A stretch of DNA of 11,793 nt from an uncultured Collinsella sp. (lineage in GTDB: Bacteria; Actinomycetota; Coriobacteriia; Coriobacteriales; Coriobacteriaceae). Shown here in pieces: positions 1 to 8,503 of this stretch (positions are counted from its first letter, which is position 1; each line of letters starts with the position of its first letter). The notes under the pieces were generated by a model. The model searched no databases. It was not told where the DNA came from and was given only the letters and a program-made list of their open reading frames with translations. The position numbers and the translations under genes were made by a program. Location: assembly GCA_902478875.1 (NCBI GenBank), contig CABSMZ010000046.1, positions 1 through 11,793 of the forward strand, read 5' to 3'.

Positions 1-22
1 CGGAGATGTGTATAAGAGACAG
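1..22. other. Nextera sequencing adapter remnant (artefact)
   Basis: Bases 4-22 are identical to the 19-bp Tn5 mosaic end used in Illumina Nextera libraries, and the CGG before them matches the preceding bases of the read-2 adapter. This is library sequence left on the contig end, not genome. Any reading frame that crosses base 22 is false there, so the neighbouring regulator gene should be treated as ending at base 23. Confidence 0.95.
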
Positions 23-2843
23 CCATATCCTCACGCGCCGTTTCCTGTCGAAGCCCCGACTCCGCCAGCCAAATCGCCGACTGCAGATCGTTTTCTTCTA
101 GAGCGGCATTTGCTCCCTTAATCATGCAATCGATGTACTTTGACTGCATAATGCGCCGCATGCGCAAAAAGTAGGTGGGATTACAGCCATTGGGAACATA
201 CAGCGGTCCGGCATAAAGCTGCTCAATCTTAAGGCACAGCTCAACTAAATGGGGCCCGCGCGCACCCGTGCGATTTCCCAAAACCTCGCGGCTTATCTGG
301 TCAAACAGCCGTACATCGGTCTTGACGTAGTCGCCGTTGAGCCCAATGCATTCATTTTGGATGAGCACGCACGACTTGCCATCCGGCGTCGGTCCCAAAG
401 CCGACCGCAAGCGCGATATCGTCGAGTACAGGTTGTTGCGGGCGCTATTGAACTCGGCATGGGGCCACAGCTCCATGGCCAGCGTCTCACGATCGACGAG
501 CGCATCCATGCCCAGCGCAAGCCGCTCGGCAAGCGTCGCCGCCTTCTTGCGGCGCCACATTTTGTCCGTGATGGGAAACCCGTCGCGCTCGGCGCGAAAC
601 GCACCAAACATGCGAATCTCGATATGGTCGATGGTATCAACGGCTTCAACCTCGCCGGCCTGGAATAGGCGCTCGCCCTCCCCCTCCAAATCGTCGCGCA
701 GCGAGTACCGCGACAGCTCGCGCACGGGAAGCTTCTTGCGTATCCTGGCCGCCGGCTCGCCCAGACAATGCATGGCAAGGCGCGCAAAGAGCCGATACGA
801 TGGCTCTAGAATCCCCGCACGATTCATGGACATCCAGGCCGCAAGATCGCTGTCTCGGCCCGCACAGGCCAAATGCAGCGCCACCATCCAGGCTTCTGCG
901 CCACCAACCTGCGTCTGGCTTATATCGAGTAGCTCCGCTTCCTCGCGTACCGAAACCATCGAGGTGTTACGCAGATATGCCGCGCGCTCCAGCAGCAATG
1001 CGTTATCGCGCATGTACCCAATCGACTCCTCGGCAAGTTTGAGCACTTGGACCGCACGGAACTTTGCATTAACCGGCCGTCCCTCTGCCAGCGACTGCCA
1101 GCCTTCTAGCAACAGGCCAAACAGCTGAATCTGGTTGTCGCGCATGCGCACGGCAAAACGATCGAGCTCGTTGAACGCCGCGTCGTCGGTTACCGGCAAG
1201 CCGGAAAGGAGCCGCCGTGCCGCCAACACCATGCGCACCCAGATAGCCATCGCCTTAAGCCCACGTACGTCGAGCGCCTCCCGCACCACCGTCATCTCGT
1301 CGTCGCGCTCGTCGGTTCCCGCAAACGACCCGTCAAAGAGCTCCACCAGCATGCTATCGGCCCGTATAACAATCCTCGCGATGTCGAGCTCGCAGTCGTA
1401 GGCCTTGCTCGTTTTGAGCTGCTGTAGAACGCCGCCGTCATCTCCCCGCTCGGTCAGGCACCGCTTGACCTCGATATGCGCAGACAACATATCGAGTGCG
1501 GTATGGGATGTCTCGATTTCTGGCACGGCCAGGTTCGTAGGAAGCCCAAGCCCGTTGTCCCCATAGCAAACAGCCGTCAGCGTCTGGGCCACCCTCCATG
1601 AAACAGGGTCTATTTCGCAGGCCGCCCGTTCGCCCCCGCGCTCGATGACCGATGCCATATAGCGAGCGAGCTTTGTATTGGACACGCTGACCGCTGCCAG
1701 ATATACGCCAAGCGCTTCGGCAGGCGTTGGCTCTGGAGCCGGATCGTCGGCATCGATCGTGCCCAGCGCCGCTCGGCAGATATCGGCCCCGTGCCCCGTC
1801 AGAGCCAGATCGACCCCATACTGCCCAGCAAGTTCAAGGACCGCTTCACGGTCCAAAAAGGCGTCCGCCAGGCCCATCGCCGCATCGCATCGGCCCGCCT
1901 TAAGCAAAATCCGGGCCGCCCTCGGAACAAGTTCGGGGCGAACCTCGGCCACCAACTTACGCAAGCGCAAGCGTCCGTTATCCTCCGTGCCCAGACACGT
2001 AAAACTCCGCTCGGCGGGATCCAAGCCAAAGATCGGGTAGTCGCGTACAAAATAGGACTGGTCGACCATCGACAGCCTCATCCCGCAAGCCTCGAGTTCT
2101 GCGATATTGCCCTCGCCCATCAAAACCATGAGACATGCCACGCAAAACAGCGCATTATTGTCGAGCGAAGCCAGATCGGCAAGTGCCGCGCCATATACGT
2201 TGACAATCTCGTTTTCGAGCAGGCCGGCTACGTCGCCTTGGCCATACAGACCCGTCTGCAATGCCGAAACGAGCTCGGGCACGCCCTGCGTGAGCTGATA
2301 GAAGTCGAGCGATGTGCTGATCGAAAACGCCGATGCCCACGCCGAATACTCATAGGCATGCACCTTGAGCATCTGCGCATTGATCTTAACCGAATCGCCC
2401 AGCCCATGAATCAGCTGACGATTTGAAGGACGGCAGGAGATAAAGACCCCAACCCCCATAGCGCGCAGGCCGCGAATCCTGTCGATGAGGTCTTCGGTAT
2501 CGTGCTGATCGAGGTTTGGCACATTATCAATCGCGATAAGGGAGTGCGGTTTGTCTTTGAGTTCTTCGGTAACCACCTCGAGCTGCATAAACACCTCGCG
2601 CCCAATGGCGCGATCGGCCTCGATAATCCGCACGGGGCCTCGCGTCGGGTCGCATTTAACCTCATGGGTGTACTGCAGCAGCACCGAGGTCTTCCCAAAC
2701 CCGTCGGGCGCATAAAGAACCACGATGCCGGCCTTTCGGCCCTTGGCGATAAGCTCATTCATCAAGCGTTCGCGTCGCACCATATAGCCTCCGCCCAGCG
2801 GCATCAGCTCGAGGTCGTCTATACCGCTCAAATCGTTTACCAT
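23..2843 (-). CDS. NTPase/BTAD transcriptional regulator, 3' end missing
   Basis: An unbroken reading frame of 940 codons starts at ATG 2843, five bases after GAGGAG, and runs off the contig. Residues 41-53 read VVLYAPDGFGKTS, a Walker A loop with Lys51 and Thr52. Residues 101-107 (SLIAIDN) look like Walker B with Asp106, followed by a strand and sensor-like GVFISCRPSNR around 132-142. This resembles the STAND-type ATPases of MalT-like regulators. A long, probably helical, middle of about 550 residues follows. From about residue 738 there is a winged helix of the SARP/OmpR type (IEIRMFGAFRAERDG, WRRKKA, ELWPHAEFNSARNNLYSTIS), then the start of a BTAD helical domain (LYAGPLYVPN) that is cut off. 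It is probably a cytoplasmic, ligand- or ATP-dependent activator. Its targets are unknown, and the adjacent gene lies off the contig. Confidence 0.85.
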
Positions 2844-3231
2844 GCCCGCTCCTCAACTCGACCGTATGGACACTGTAGCCGCAAGACCATACAAGCCGCG
2901 CTATGAATAGAGCGACCTTGTGTTTTAGGTTGTCTTTTGGTACGCAAGCGGCAAGTTTTTGTACAGCGAGGGCCGATTGTTATTAATCCCCCGACTAATC
3001 GGTCTTTAAGCAGGTAAATGAGCTTGTCAGCTTGTCCCATCTAAGCGGCAGTGTAACGCAGATGAACAAGGTTCAGCCATGTCATTCAACTCGCCTAGCA
3101 CCCGCTACCGTCTACGACCTTCTAGTGGCATTTTTGCATAGAATCTGGTATGGAATGAATCAAGCTGTTGGGCATCCGGCATTCGTCAAGCTTGCGGCAA
3201 GATTTTGGTCAAGTGGGTAAAAAGGGATAGC
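2844..3231. other. Intergenic region without a supported gene
   Basis: This stretch separates the regulator from the nagB terminator. Base composition is more AT-rich than the flanking genes, as expected for an intergenic region. A weak dyad CCGATT...AATCGG lies at about 2969-2998. A 62-codon plus-strand frame at 3032-3220 begins with TTG, has no ribosome binding site and no recognisable motif, so it is not called. No RNA gene or strong promoter was seen. Confidence 0.5.
2864..2892. promoter_or_regulatory. Inverted repeat upstream of the BTAD regulator
   Basis: GTATGG (2864-2869) and CCATAC (2887-2892) form a 6-bp inverted repeat with a 17-base spacer, 21 bases upstream of the regulator's start codon. 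It could be an operator for autoregulation or a hairpin in the leader. No convincing -10/-35 pair was found beside it, and a 6-bp dyad can occur by chance. Confidence 0.25.
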
Positions 3232-3259
3232 AAAAAGGCCCCCGCAAAGCGGAGGCCTT
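3232..3259 (-). terminator. Rho-independent terminator after nagB
   Basis: Read on the minus strand, AAGGCCTCCGC and GCGGGGGCCTT form an 11-bp stem with one mismatch around a TTT loop (3235-3259), followed by a run of T. It lies about 30 bases downstream of the nagB stop codon. Confidence 0.9.
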
Positions 3260-3291
3260 AGGCAAGGCTATGTCGAGCTGCAGGATTCGCG

Positions 3292-4020
3292 CTACTCGCA
3301 GAGCGAAAGGGCGGCCTCATCGGCAACGACAACGCAGTTGGTGTGCAGCTGCAGGATCGAAGCCGGGCACTCGGGCGTAACCGGACCATAGCACATGTCA
3401 TGCACGGCCTGAGCCTTGGCCTCGCCGTTGGCGACAACCAGGATCATACGGGCATACATGATGGTCTGGGTACCCATGGTGTAGGCCTGACGGGGAACAT
3501 CGTCGATGCTGTCGAACAGGCGGCTGTTGGCCTGAATGGTGCTCTCGGTGAGGTCGACGCAGTGCGTGCCCTTGGAGAAGTGGTCATCGGGCTCGTTGAA
3601 GCCGATGTGGCCGTTGTTGCCAATACCGAGCAGCTGCAGATCCGGGTAACCGGCCTCGGCGACGATCTTGTCGTACTCAGAGCAGGCAGCGGCGGCGTCG
3701 GGGTTGGAGCCATCGGGCACATGCGTGTTGTTAAGGTCGATGTTGATGTGATCGAAGAAGTTCTCACGCATGAAGTAGTGATAGCTCTGGGGATCGTCGT
3801 GCGAAAGGCCGCGATACTCGTCCAGGTTGTAGGTGCTGACCTCGGCAAAGTCGACGTCGCCCTTCTTGTACCAAGCAGCGAGCTGCTTGTAGGCACCGAT
3901 CGGGGTGGAGCCGGTGGCAAGGCCCAGCACACAGTCGGGCTTGAGGATAACCTGGGCCGAGATGATATTAGCGGCCTTGCGGCTCATATCCTCGTAGTCT
4001 TTAGCTTTAATGATCTTCAT
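3292..4020 (-). CDS. nagB: Glucosamine-6-phosphate deaminase
   Basis: NagB converts glucosamine-6-phosphate and water to fructose-6-phosphate and ammonia, in the cytoplasm, and feeds amino sugars into glycolysis. The 242-residue product has the usual length for the short Gram-positive form. Family motifs are present: LGLATGSTP (32-40, phosphate binding), NLDEY (65-69, with Asp67 at the catalytic position), and GIGNNGHIGFNEP (132-144, with His138 and Glu143). Asn136 stands where the E. coli enzyme has Asp141, as in other Gram-positive NagB proteins. ATG 4020 is chosen because AAAGGA lies six bases upstream and the family N-terminus MKIIKAKDYE begins there. The frame stays open up to 4371, but that would overlap the EIIA gene. 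It is last in a minus-strand series glmM-EIIA-nagB and has its own long leader and terminator. Confidence 0.96.
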   Translation of the reverse strand: MKIIKAKDYEDMSRKAANIISAQVILKPDCVLGLATGSTPIGAYKQLAAWYKKGDVDFAEVSTYNLDEYRGLSHDDPQSYHYFMRENFFDHINIDLNNTHVPDGSNPDAAAACSEYDKIVAEAGYPDLQLLGIGNNGHIGFNEPDDHFSKGTHCVDLTESTIQANSRLFDSIDDVPRQAYTMGTQTIMYARMILVVANGEAKAQAVHDMCYGPVTPECPASILQLHTNCVVVADEAALSLCE

Positions 4021-4218
4021 TACGCGTCCTTTCTCGTACAAGAGAGGCAAGGCTCCCTTACAAGCACTTGCCCGCGGCCCGCGTCGGCCGCAACCAACGT
4101 GTGCGGCCACCAGGGCGAGGTCGCGTAATGTATGTGTCTCGTGTCTAGCCGCGTCGAGGCCCCTGCCCGTCCACGGTGACCCAAAGCCTTTTAGCTTCGG
4201 ACAAATCCCATCTTGCCA
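4021..4218 (-). promoter_or_regulatory. nagB upstream leader region with several small hairpins
   Basis: About 200 non-coding bases separate the hairpin after the EIIA gene from nagB, long enough for a promoter and operator. On the minus strand CCGAAGC/GCTTTGG (one G-T pair, about 4182-4201), GCGGCC/GGCCGC, and AAGGGAG/CTCTCTT just before the ribosome binding site can each pair. No canonical promoter was found; TCGACG with CATACA at 17-base spacing is the best and is poor. No glmS ribozyme core was recognised. Confidence 0.3.
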
Positions 4219-4250
4219 CGGAGGGCGTCCTCTTTCAAGGGCGCCCTCCG
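4219..4250 (-). terminator. Hairpin downstream of the EIIA gene, possible terminator
   Basis: CGGAGGGCG (4219-4227) and CGCCCTCCG (4242-4250) form a perfect 9-bp GC-rich stem 41 bases after the EIIA stop codon. There is no clear T run on either side, so it may slow or partly stop transcription, or protect an mRNA end, rather than end the transcript fully. Confidence 0.5.
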
Positions 4251-4291
4251 TAAACGTGTTTGAATTGTAGGCTAATGGCCACGTGCACTTG

Positions 4292-4789
4292 CTAGCGCTC
4301 GCGAGCAACGATAAGCTGGTCCATCTCTTCGACATGCACGCCAACGGAGCCCTTGATGCTCGAGAACTCAACGGAGTTGCACACCAAGATGGGAACCGTC
4401 ACATCGTAGCCCTCGGCAGCAATTGCCTCGCGATCGAACTCAATGAGTACATCGCCCTTATGGACGATGTCACCCACTTGCGCATGTACGGTAAAGTGCT
4501 TGCCCTCGAGCTGAACAGTGTCCAAACCAACGTGGATGAGCACGTCCAGGCCATCGACTGTGTTAAGCGCAACGGCGTGTCCCGTGGGAAAAATGGCCTC
4601 GACCTTGGCGTCTGCCGGCGCAATCACGCGCGTGCCGGTAGGCTGAATCGCCACGCCCTGACCCAAAAGGCCGGTGGCAAACGTCTGATCGTTTACCTCG
4701 GAGAGCGGAATGACGTCGCCCGAGATGGGAGCATCCAGCGTAAGGACTCGACCACGCATACCAAAAGACCTCAGGACTTTAGTGAACAT
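4292..4789 (-). CDS. Stand-alone glucose-family PTS EIIA protein
   Basis: This soluble 165-residue protein is an EIIA-Glc (Crr-like) domain, which takes phosphate from HPr and passes it to an EIIB domain during sugar uptake. The family pattern is clear: a domain start at VLTLDAPISGDVIPLSEVND, GHAVAL with His71 at the position of E. coli His75, and LIHVGLDTVQLEGKHF with His86 at the position of the phosphorylated His90, then VGDIVHKGDVLIEFD. ATG 4789 is preferred to a start seven codons upstream because GAGGGGGAG lies just before it. No EIIB or EIIC gene is nearby, so it must work with permeases encoded elsewhere. Its place between glmM and nagB hints at GlcNAc or glucose transport, which is inference. 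A weak promoter-like CTGACA-17-TGGTAT lies in the 71-base gap behind glmM. Confidence 0.92.
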   Translation of the reverse strand: MFTKVLRSFGMRGRVLTLDAPISGDVIPLSEVNDQTFATGLLGQGVAIQPTGTRVIAPADAKVEAIFPTGHAVALNTVDGLDVLIHVGLDTVQLEGKHFTVHAQVGDIVHKGDVLIEFDREAIAAEGYDVTVPILVCNSVEFSSIKGSVGVHVEEMDQLIVARER

Positions 4790-4860
4790 GCTCCCCCTCG
4801 GACATACCAATCAATCAAAATAACCTTGTCAGTTTACCACTTGGCACCCGTTTTTGGCCA

Positions 4861-6198
4861 TTAGGGAAGTTCGCGCTTGACAACCTCGACGATATCGTCA
4901 ACAACACGCTGGGTCAGCTCGTGCGTCTCCGCCTCGGCCATAACGCGAACCAGCGGCTCGGTACCGCTCGGGCGCACCAAGATGCGGCCGCGACCGTTGA
5001 GCTCCTTCTCGGCGGCAGCGACGGCGTCCCAAATGGGCTGGCAATCGTCCAGGCCGGCCTTGTTGTCCGAATGCACGTTGACGAGCACCTGCGGGTACTT
5101 CTTCATGATGCCGGCAAGGTCGGTGAGGGTGCGGCCGGTGCGCTTGAGCACGGCCAGCAACTGCAGGGCCGTCACCAAGCCGTCGCCGGTGGTGTTGTGC
5201 TCCAGGAAGATGATGTGGCCGGACTGCTCGCCGCCGATGACGGCACCGTCCTCGAGCATACGCTCAAGAACATAACGGTCGCCCACGGCGGTCTGGACCA
5301 TCTCAAATCCCTGCTCCTTCATGGCGATGGAGAAACCGAGGTTGCACATAACGGTCGAGACGATCTCAGAGTTGGCGAGCTTGCCGCGAGCAGCAAGGTC
5401 GGAGCCACAGATGGCAAGAATGTAGTCGCCATCGATCTCGTTGCCCTCGCTGTCCACGAACAGCACACGATCGGCGTCGCCGTCGTGGGCAAGGCCGATA
5501 TCGGCGTGGGTGCGCAGCACGAGCTCGCGCAGGGGCTCAAGGTGCGTGGAGCCACACTCAACGTTAATGTCGGTGCCGCAGTAATCGGTGTTGATGGCAT
5601 GGACCGTGGCGCCCAGGCGCTGGAGCGCGGCAGGCGTGGTCTGGCACGAAGCACCGTGGCCGCAGTCGACGGCAACAACCAGTCCGTCGAGCTTAAGGCC
5701 GTCGAGCGTGCTGATGGCATGATCGACATAGGCCTTGCGGGCGTCCTTCATCTTGATGATGTGGCCCACGCCGGCACCGGTCGGCAACGTGTCGGCAGCC
5801 ATGGCCTCCTCGGACATGACCCAGGCGCTGATCTCTTCCTCGACAGCATCGGGAAGCTTCATGCCCTTGCGGCTAAAGAACTTGATGCCGTTGAACTCCG
5901 GAGGATTGTGCGAAGCGGAGATGACGATGCCGCCGTCAAGCTCGTTTTGGACGGTGAGCAGCGCCACGGCCGGCGTAGGGATAACGCCGCAGCAGTGCGG
6001 ACGGCCGCCCTCGGCCATAATGCCGGCGGTCAGAGCACTCTCGAGCATGGTGCCCGAAAGACGCGTATCGCGGCCGATGCAGATGTCCGGACCAAGGAAC
6101 TTGGTCGCCGCACGGCCCAGGCGAAACGCGAGGTCGCACGAGAGGTCGGCATTGGCGACGCCACGGACGCCGTCGGTACCGAAGATGTTCTGGGGCAT
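4861..6198 (-). CDS. glmM: Phosphoglucosamine mutase
   Basis: GlmM interconverts glucosamine-6-phosphate and glucosamine-1-phosphate, the step before UDP-GlcNAc in peptidoglycan synthesis, in the cytoplasm. The 445-residue length is normal for the family. Landmarks in order are FGTDGVRG (6-13), ISASHNP (93-99) with the phosphoserine Ser96, the magnesium-binding DGDADR (239-244), GGEQSGH, and the phosphate-binding RPSGTEP near the C-terminus. All key residues look intact. ATG 6198 is chosen because AAGGAG lies seven bases upstream and the family N-terminus begins there; the frame extends to 6231 without support. It follows rpsI, an order seen in many Actinobacteria, but a strong terminator lies between, so it probably needs read-through or its own promoter (a weak TTCGAC-17-TATCGC spans 6221-6249). 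Confidence 0.97.
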   Translation of the reverse strand: MPQNIFGTDGVRGVANADLSCDLAFRLGRAATKFLGPDICIGRDTRLSGTMLESALTAGIMAEGGRPHCCGVIPTPAVALLTVQNELDGGIVISASHNPPEFNGIKFFSRKGMKLPDAVEEEISAWVMSEEAMAADTLPTGAGVGHIIKMKDARKAYVDHAISTLDGLKLDGLVVAVDCGHGASCQTTPAALQRLGATVHAINTDYCGTDINVECGSTHLEPLRELVLRTHADIGLAHDGDADRVLFVDSEGNEIDGDYILAICGSDLAARGKLANSEIVSTVMCNLGFSIAMKEQGFEMVQTAVGDRYVLERMLEDGAVIGGEQSGHIIFLEHNTTGDGLVTALQLLAVLKRTGRTLTDLAGIMKKYPQVLVNVHSDNKAGLDDCQPIWDAVAAAEKELNGRGRILVRPSGTEPLVRVMAEAETHELTQRVVDDIVEVVKRELP

Positions 6199-6247
6199 AG
6201 GATCGCTCCTTCCCAAGCAGGCGATATGCAACCGCCCACCCTAGTCG

Positions 6248-6291
6248 AAAAAGAAAAGCGGGACCCGCCGAGGAATCGGCAGGCCCCGCTT
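6248..6291 (-). terminator. Strong rho-independent terminator after rpsI
   Basis: On the minus strand AAGCGGG...CCCGCTT encloses a second paired block CCTGCCGA/TCGGCGGG around a TTCC loop, giving a stem of about 18 bp with two G-T pairs, followed by TTCTTTTT. It ends the rplM-rpsI transcript and separates it from glmM. Confidence 0.93.
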
Positions 6292-6321
6292 GTACATTGT
6301 ATCTCGAAAGGAGATAAAACC

Positions 6322-6717
<396 letters not shown>

Positions 6718-6719
6718 CT

Positions 6720-7163
6720 TTAAGCCTCCAGCTCAATCTTCGTGGGGTTCTGGGCAGCGTGCGGATGCTCGGCACCAGCGTAGACCTTAAGCTTGGTCAT
6801 CTGGGCACGGCCGAGGGTGGTCTTGGGCAGCATGCCGCGAACGGCGCGCTCGATGACCTTCTCCGGGTGCTTCTCCATAGCCTGGCGGAAGCTCTCAGCC
6901 TTGAGGCCGCCGTTGTAGCCGCTGTGGCGATAATAGGTCTTCGTGTCGGCCTTGTTACCGGTAAGCTGGACCTTATCGGCGTTGATGACGACGACGAAGT
7001 CGCCGCAGTCGCTGTTGGGCGTGAACTGGGGCTTGTTCTTACCGCGCAGGATCATTGCGATCTGGGTGGCAAGACGGCCCAGGACAGCACCATCGGCGTC
7101 GACGAGAACCCAGTTGCGCTGGACCTCGCCCTGCTTGGCGTAGTGAGTCGATTTCGAAATCAC
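6720..7163 (-). CDS. rplM: 50S ribosomal protein L13
   Basis: L13 is an early-assembling large-subunit protein. The 147-residue product has the family motifs WVLVDADGAVLGRLATQIA, LRGKNKPQFTPNSDCGDFVVVINADKV, YYRHSGYNGGL, the PEKVIERAVRGMLPKTTLGR segment and the YAGAEHPHAAQNP ending. The start codon is GTG 7163, five bases after GGAGGAG; no in-frame ATG fits better. It is the first gene of the rplM-rpsI operon, with a clear promoter 67 bases upstream and a hairpin at the predicted start of the transcript that could provide control. Confidence 0.99.
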   Translation of the reverse strand: MISKSTHYAKQGEVQRNWVLVDADGAVLGRLATQIAMILRGKNKPQFTPNSDCGDFVVVINADKVQLTGNKADTKTYYRHSGYNGGLKAESFRQAMEKHPEKVIERAVRGMLPKTTLGRAQMTKLKVYAGAEHPHAAQNPTKIELEA

Positions 7164-7191
7164 TTAGACTCCTCCATGTACAGTACGTGTT

Positions 7192-7223
7192 GTTACAGAG
7201 ATTCACGGGGCTCTGCAAGTAAC
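7192..7223 (-). promoter_or_regulatory. Hairpin in the rplM leader, possible autoregulatory site
   Basis: On the minus strand GTTA, a CTTG bulge, CAGAG, a 10-base loop, then CTCTGTAAC forms a bulged 9-bp hairpin. It starts at or within a few bases of the transcription start predicted from the -10 box. Leader structures that bind L13 are known from Firmicutes; this one is a candidate analogue with no proof of function. Confidence 0.45.
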
Positions 7224-7229
7224 CCGTCC

Positions 7230-7257
7230 ATATTACCCCGCTCGCCGCTCGAGTCAA
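7230..7257 (-). promoter_or_regulatory. Promoter of the rplM-rpsI operon
   Basis: On the minus strand TTGACT (7257-7252) and TAATAT (7235-7230) are separated by 16 bases and match the housekeeping sigma factor consensus at five of six positions in each box. It lies just downstream of the patatin gene and gives a leader of about 60 bases before the rplM GTG. Confidence 0.85.
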
Positions 7258-7320
7258 CAGGTATTTTGGCTCCGACCAGAGTTTCTGCACATGTCGTCCA
7301 TGGGTCATGACGTCGCGACA

Positions 7321-8199
7321 CTAGCGCTCGACAAACGCCTCGATATCTCCCAGCAAGCGCTTTGCCTCCTGACGACCCTGAATATACAGGTCGAGGAGCT
7401 TTGCCGGATCGTGCTCAACATGGCCGACCTCGACCGGCTTTTGCGGAGCGACGACCAACGCACGGCCCTCGCGCTCATACTTCCACAGGTGCATGCGCTG
7501 GATGTTATAGCGGTCGTGACGCGTCTCGATAGCCTCGAGCAGGTAGGGGTAGTCGGCATAGCGGGCGCGTGCGGCGGGCATAAACTCGTAAGGCTTCTTC
7601 TCGTATGAGCGGTCCTGCGTAACGATAACGACCGCACGGTCGAAGCCCGCCTCCTCGAGCACATGCTCGATAGGGACCGAATCGGCTACGCCGCCATCGA
7701 CGTATTTGTGCCCGTCAATCTCGACCGGCGGCGTCACTAGCGGCAGCGACGTCGAGGCGCGCACAGCATCGAGGTCGAGCACGGCGCTTTTGACCGGCAG
7801 GTACGTGGCGGTTCCAAAAAGCATGTCCGTCGCGACGGCGTACATCTCGATGGGGCTGGCGTCGAACGTCTCGTTGTCAAAGGGATCCAGGCGGTCCTGG
7901 ACATCGTTGAAGATAAAGTCGTAACCCACAATAGAGCCCGTAGACGCAAACGATGCGGCGCCCATGAAGCGGCTGTCGCTGCAGAAAGCCAGGTTGATGC
8001 GGTTGGCACGGCCGATCTGGTGCGACTTGTAGTTCACGCCGTTGAGGGCACCGGCCGATACACCGTAGACAGCCGGAATCTCGACGCCGGCCTCCATGAG
8101 AACGTCGAGCACGCCCGCGGTAAATTGTCCGCGGAAGCTGCCGCCCTCCAGGACGAGCGCGACCTTGCCGGCGTTCTTTGCCTTATCTTCTGCAGTCAT
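7321..8199 (-). CDS. Patatin-like phospholipase family protein
   Basis: This is a 292-residue Ser-Asp dyad acyl hydrolase of the patatin family, related in layout to the YjjU group. Visible motifs are the oxyanion loop LEGGSFRGQFTAGVLD (17-32), the nucleophile elbow GVSAG (46-50, Ser48), and the catalytic DGG (168-170, Asp168), followed by VADSVPI. The C-terminal third (YNIQRMHLW) is the region seen after the catalytic core in YjjU-type proteins. No signal peptide or membrane segment is seen, so it is probably cytoplasmic and acts on membrane lipid or lysolipid; the true substrate cannot be told. ATG 8199 follows AGGAGGT at four bases. It appears to be a single gene: a repeat-rich stretch lies upstream and the rplM promoter lies downstream, with no clear terminator between. 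Confidence 0.93.
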   Translation of the reverse strand: MTAEDKAKNAGKVALVLEGGSFRGQFTAGVLDVLMEAGVEIPAVYGVSAGALNGVNYKSHQIGRANRINLAFCSDSRFMGAASFASTGSIVGYDFIFNDVQDRLDPFDNETFDASPIEMYAVATDMLFGTATYLPVKSAVLDLDAVRASTSLPLVTPPVEIDGHKYVDGGVADSVPIEHVLEEAGFDRAVVIVTQDRSYEKKPYEFMPAARARYADYPYLLEAIETRHDRYNIQRMHLWKYEREGRALVVAPQKPVEVGHVEHDPAKLLDLYIQGRQEAKRLLGDIEAFVER

Positions 8200-8296
8200 A
8201 TTGACCTCCTGCGATTGCGTTTTGGCTTTCTTCTACCCAGTTTTGAGATGGCGAGAGCGCATGGGTTTTTGAGGCGGCAGGTGAAGCGGAAAGTGT

Positions 8297-8482
8297 GTCC
8301 CAGTTTGAGGCGAGATTCCGGGATGCGCTTTCCGCTTGAGCTGCCATTGGGAAAGCACGTCCCACTCTACGGCTCGATTCCGGGTTGCAGTTTCCGCTTG
8401 AGGCGCCATCCGGAAACTACGTCCCAGTCTGAGCGCGGATTCCGGGATGGACTTTCCGCCTGGGCCGCCATTGGGAAAGCGT
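8297..8482. repeat. Three 62-bp tandem units with hairpin stems
   Basis: Units at 8297-8358, 8359-8420 and 8421-8482 each begin GTCCCA, share GATTCCGGG in the middle and keep exactly 62-base spacing; a fourth GTCCC begins at 8483 and then diverges, and GGAAAGTGT before 8297 looks like the tail of a degraded earlier unit. Each unit can form a 6-7 bp stem between offsets 31-37 and 54-60. The outer two pairs are G-C and C-G in unit 1 but A-T and G-C in unit 2, which are compensatory changes. Unit 3 keeps six of the seven pairs. They resemble intergenic palindromic repeats and are not CRISPR repeats because whole units, not short repeats with unrelated spacers, recur. Confidence 0.88.
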
Positions 8483-8503
8483 GTCCCGGCCTGCGTTGAC
8501 GCG

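Noticed and set aside
337..1128. Plus-strand frame of 263 codons in the first gene
   Set aside because: The minus strand has an unbroken frame through this region with clear winged-helix and BTAD motifs; the plus frame is Ser/Arg-rich and without motifs.
3032..3220. Plus-strand 62-codon frame with a TTG start
   Set aside because: No ribosome binding site, no motif, and it ends against the nagB terminator.
4021..4291. glmS-type ribozyme or known riboswitch before nagB
   Set aside because: The conserved core of the glmS ribozyme was not found, and the small hairpins do not match any class I recognise.
4021..4371. N-terminal extension of NagB
   Set aside because: It would overlap the EIIA gene and add residues unknown in the family; AAAGGA before ATG 4020 marks the true start.
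8297..8482. CRISPR array
   Set aside because: Whole 62-base units are alike, without short fixed repeats and unrelated spacers, and no cas gene is nearby.
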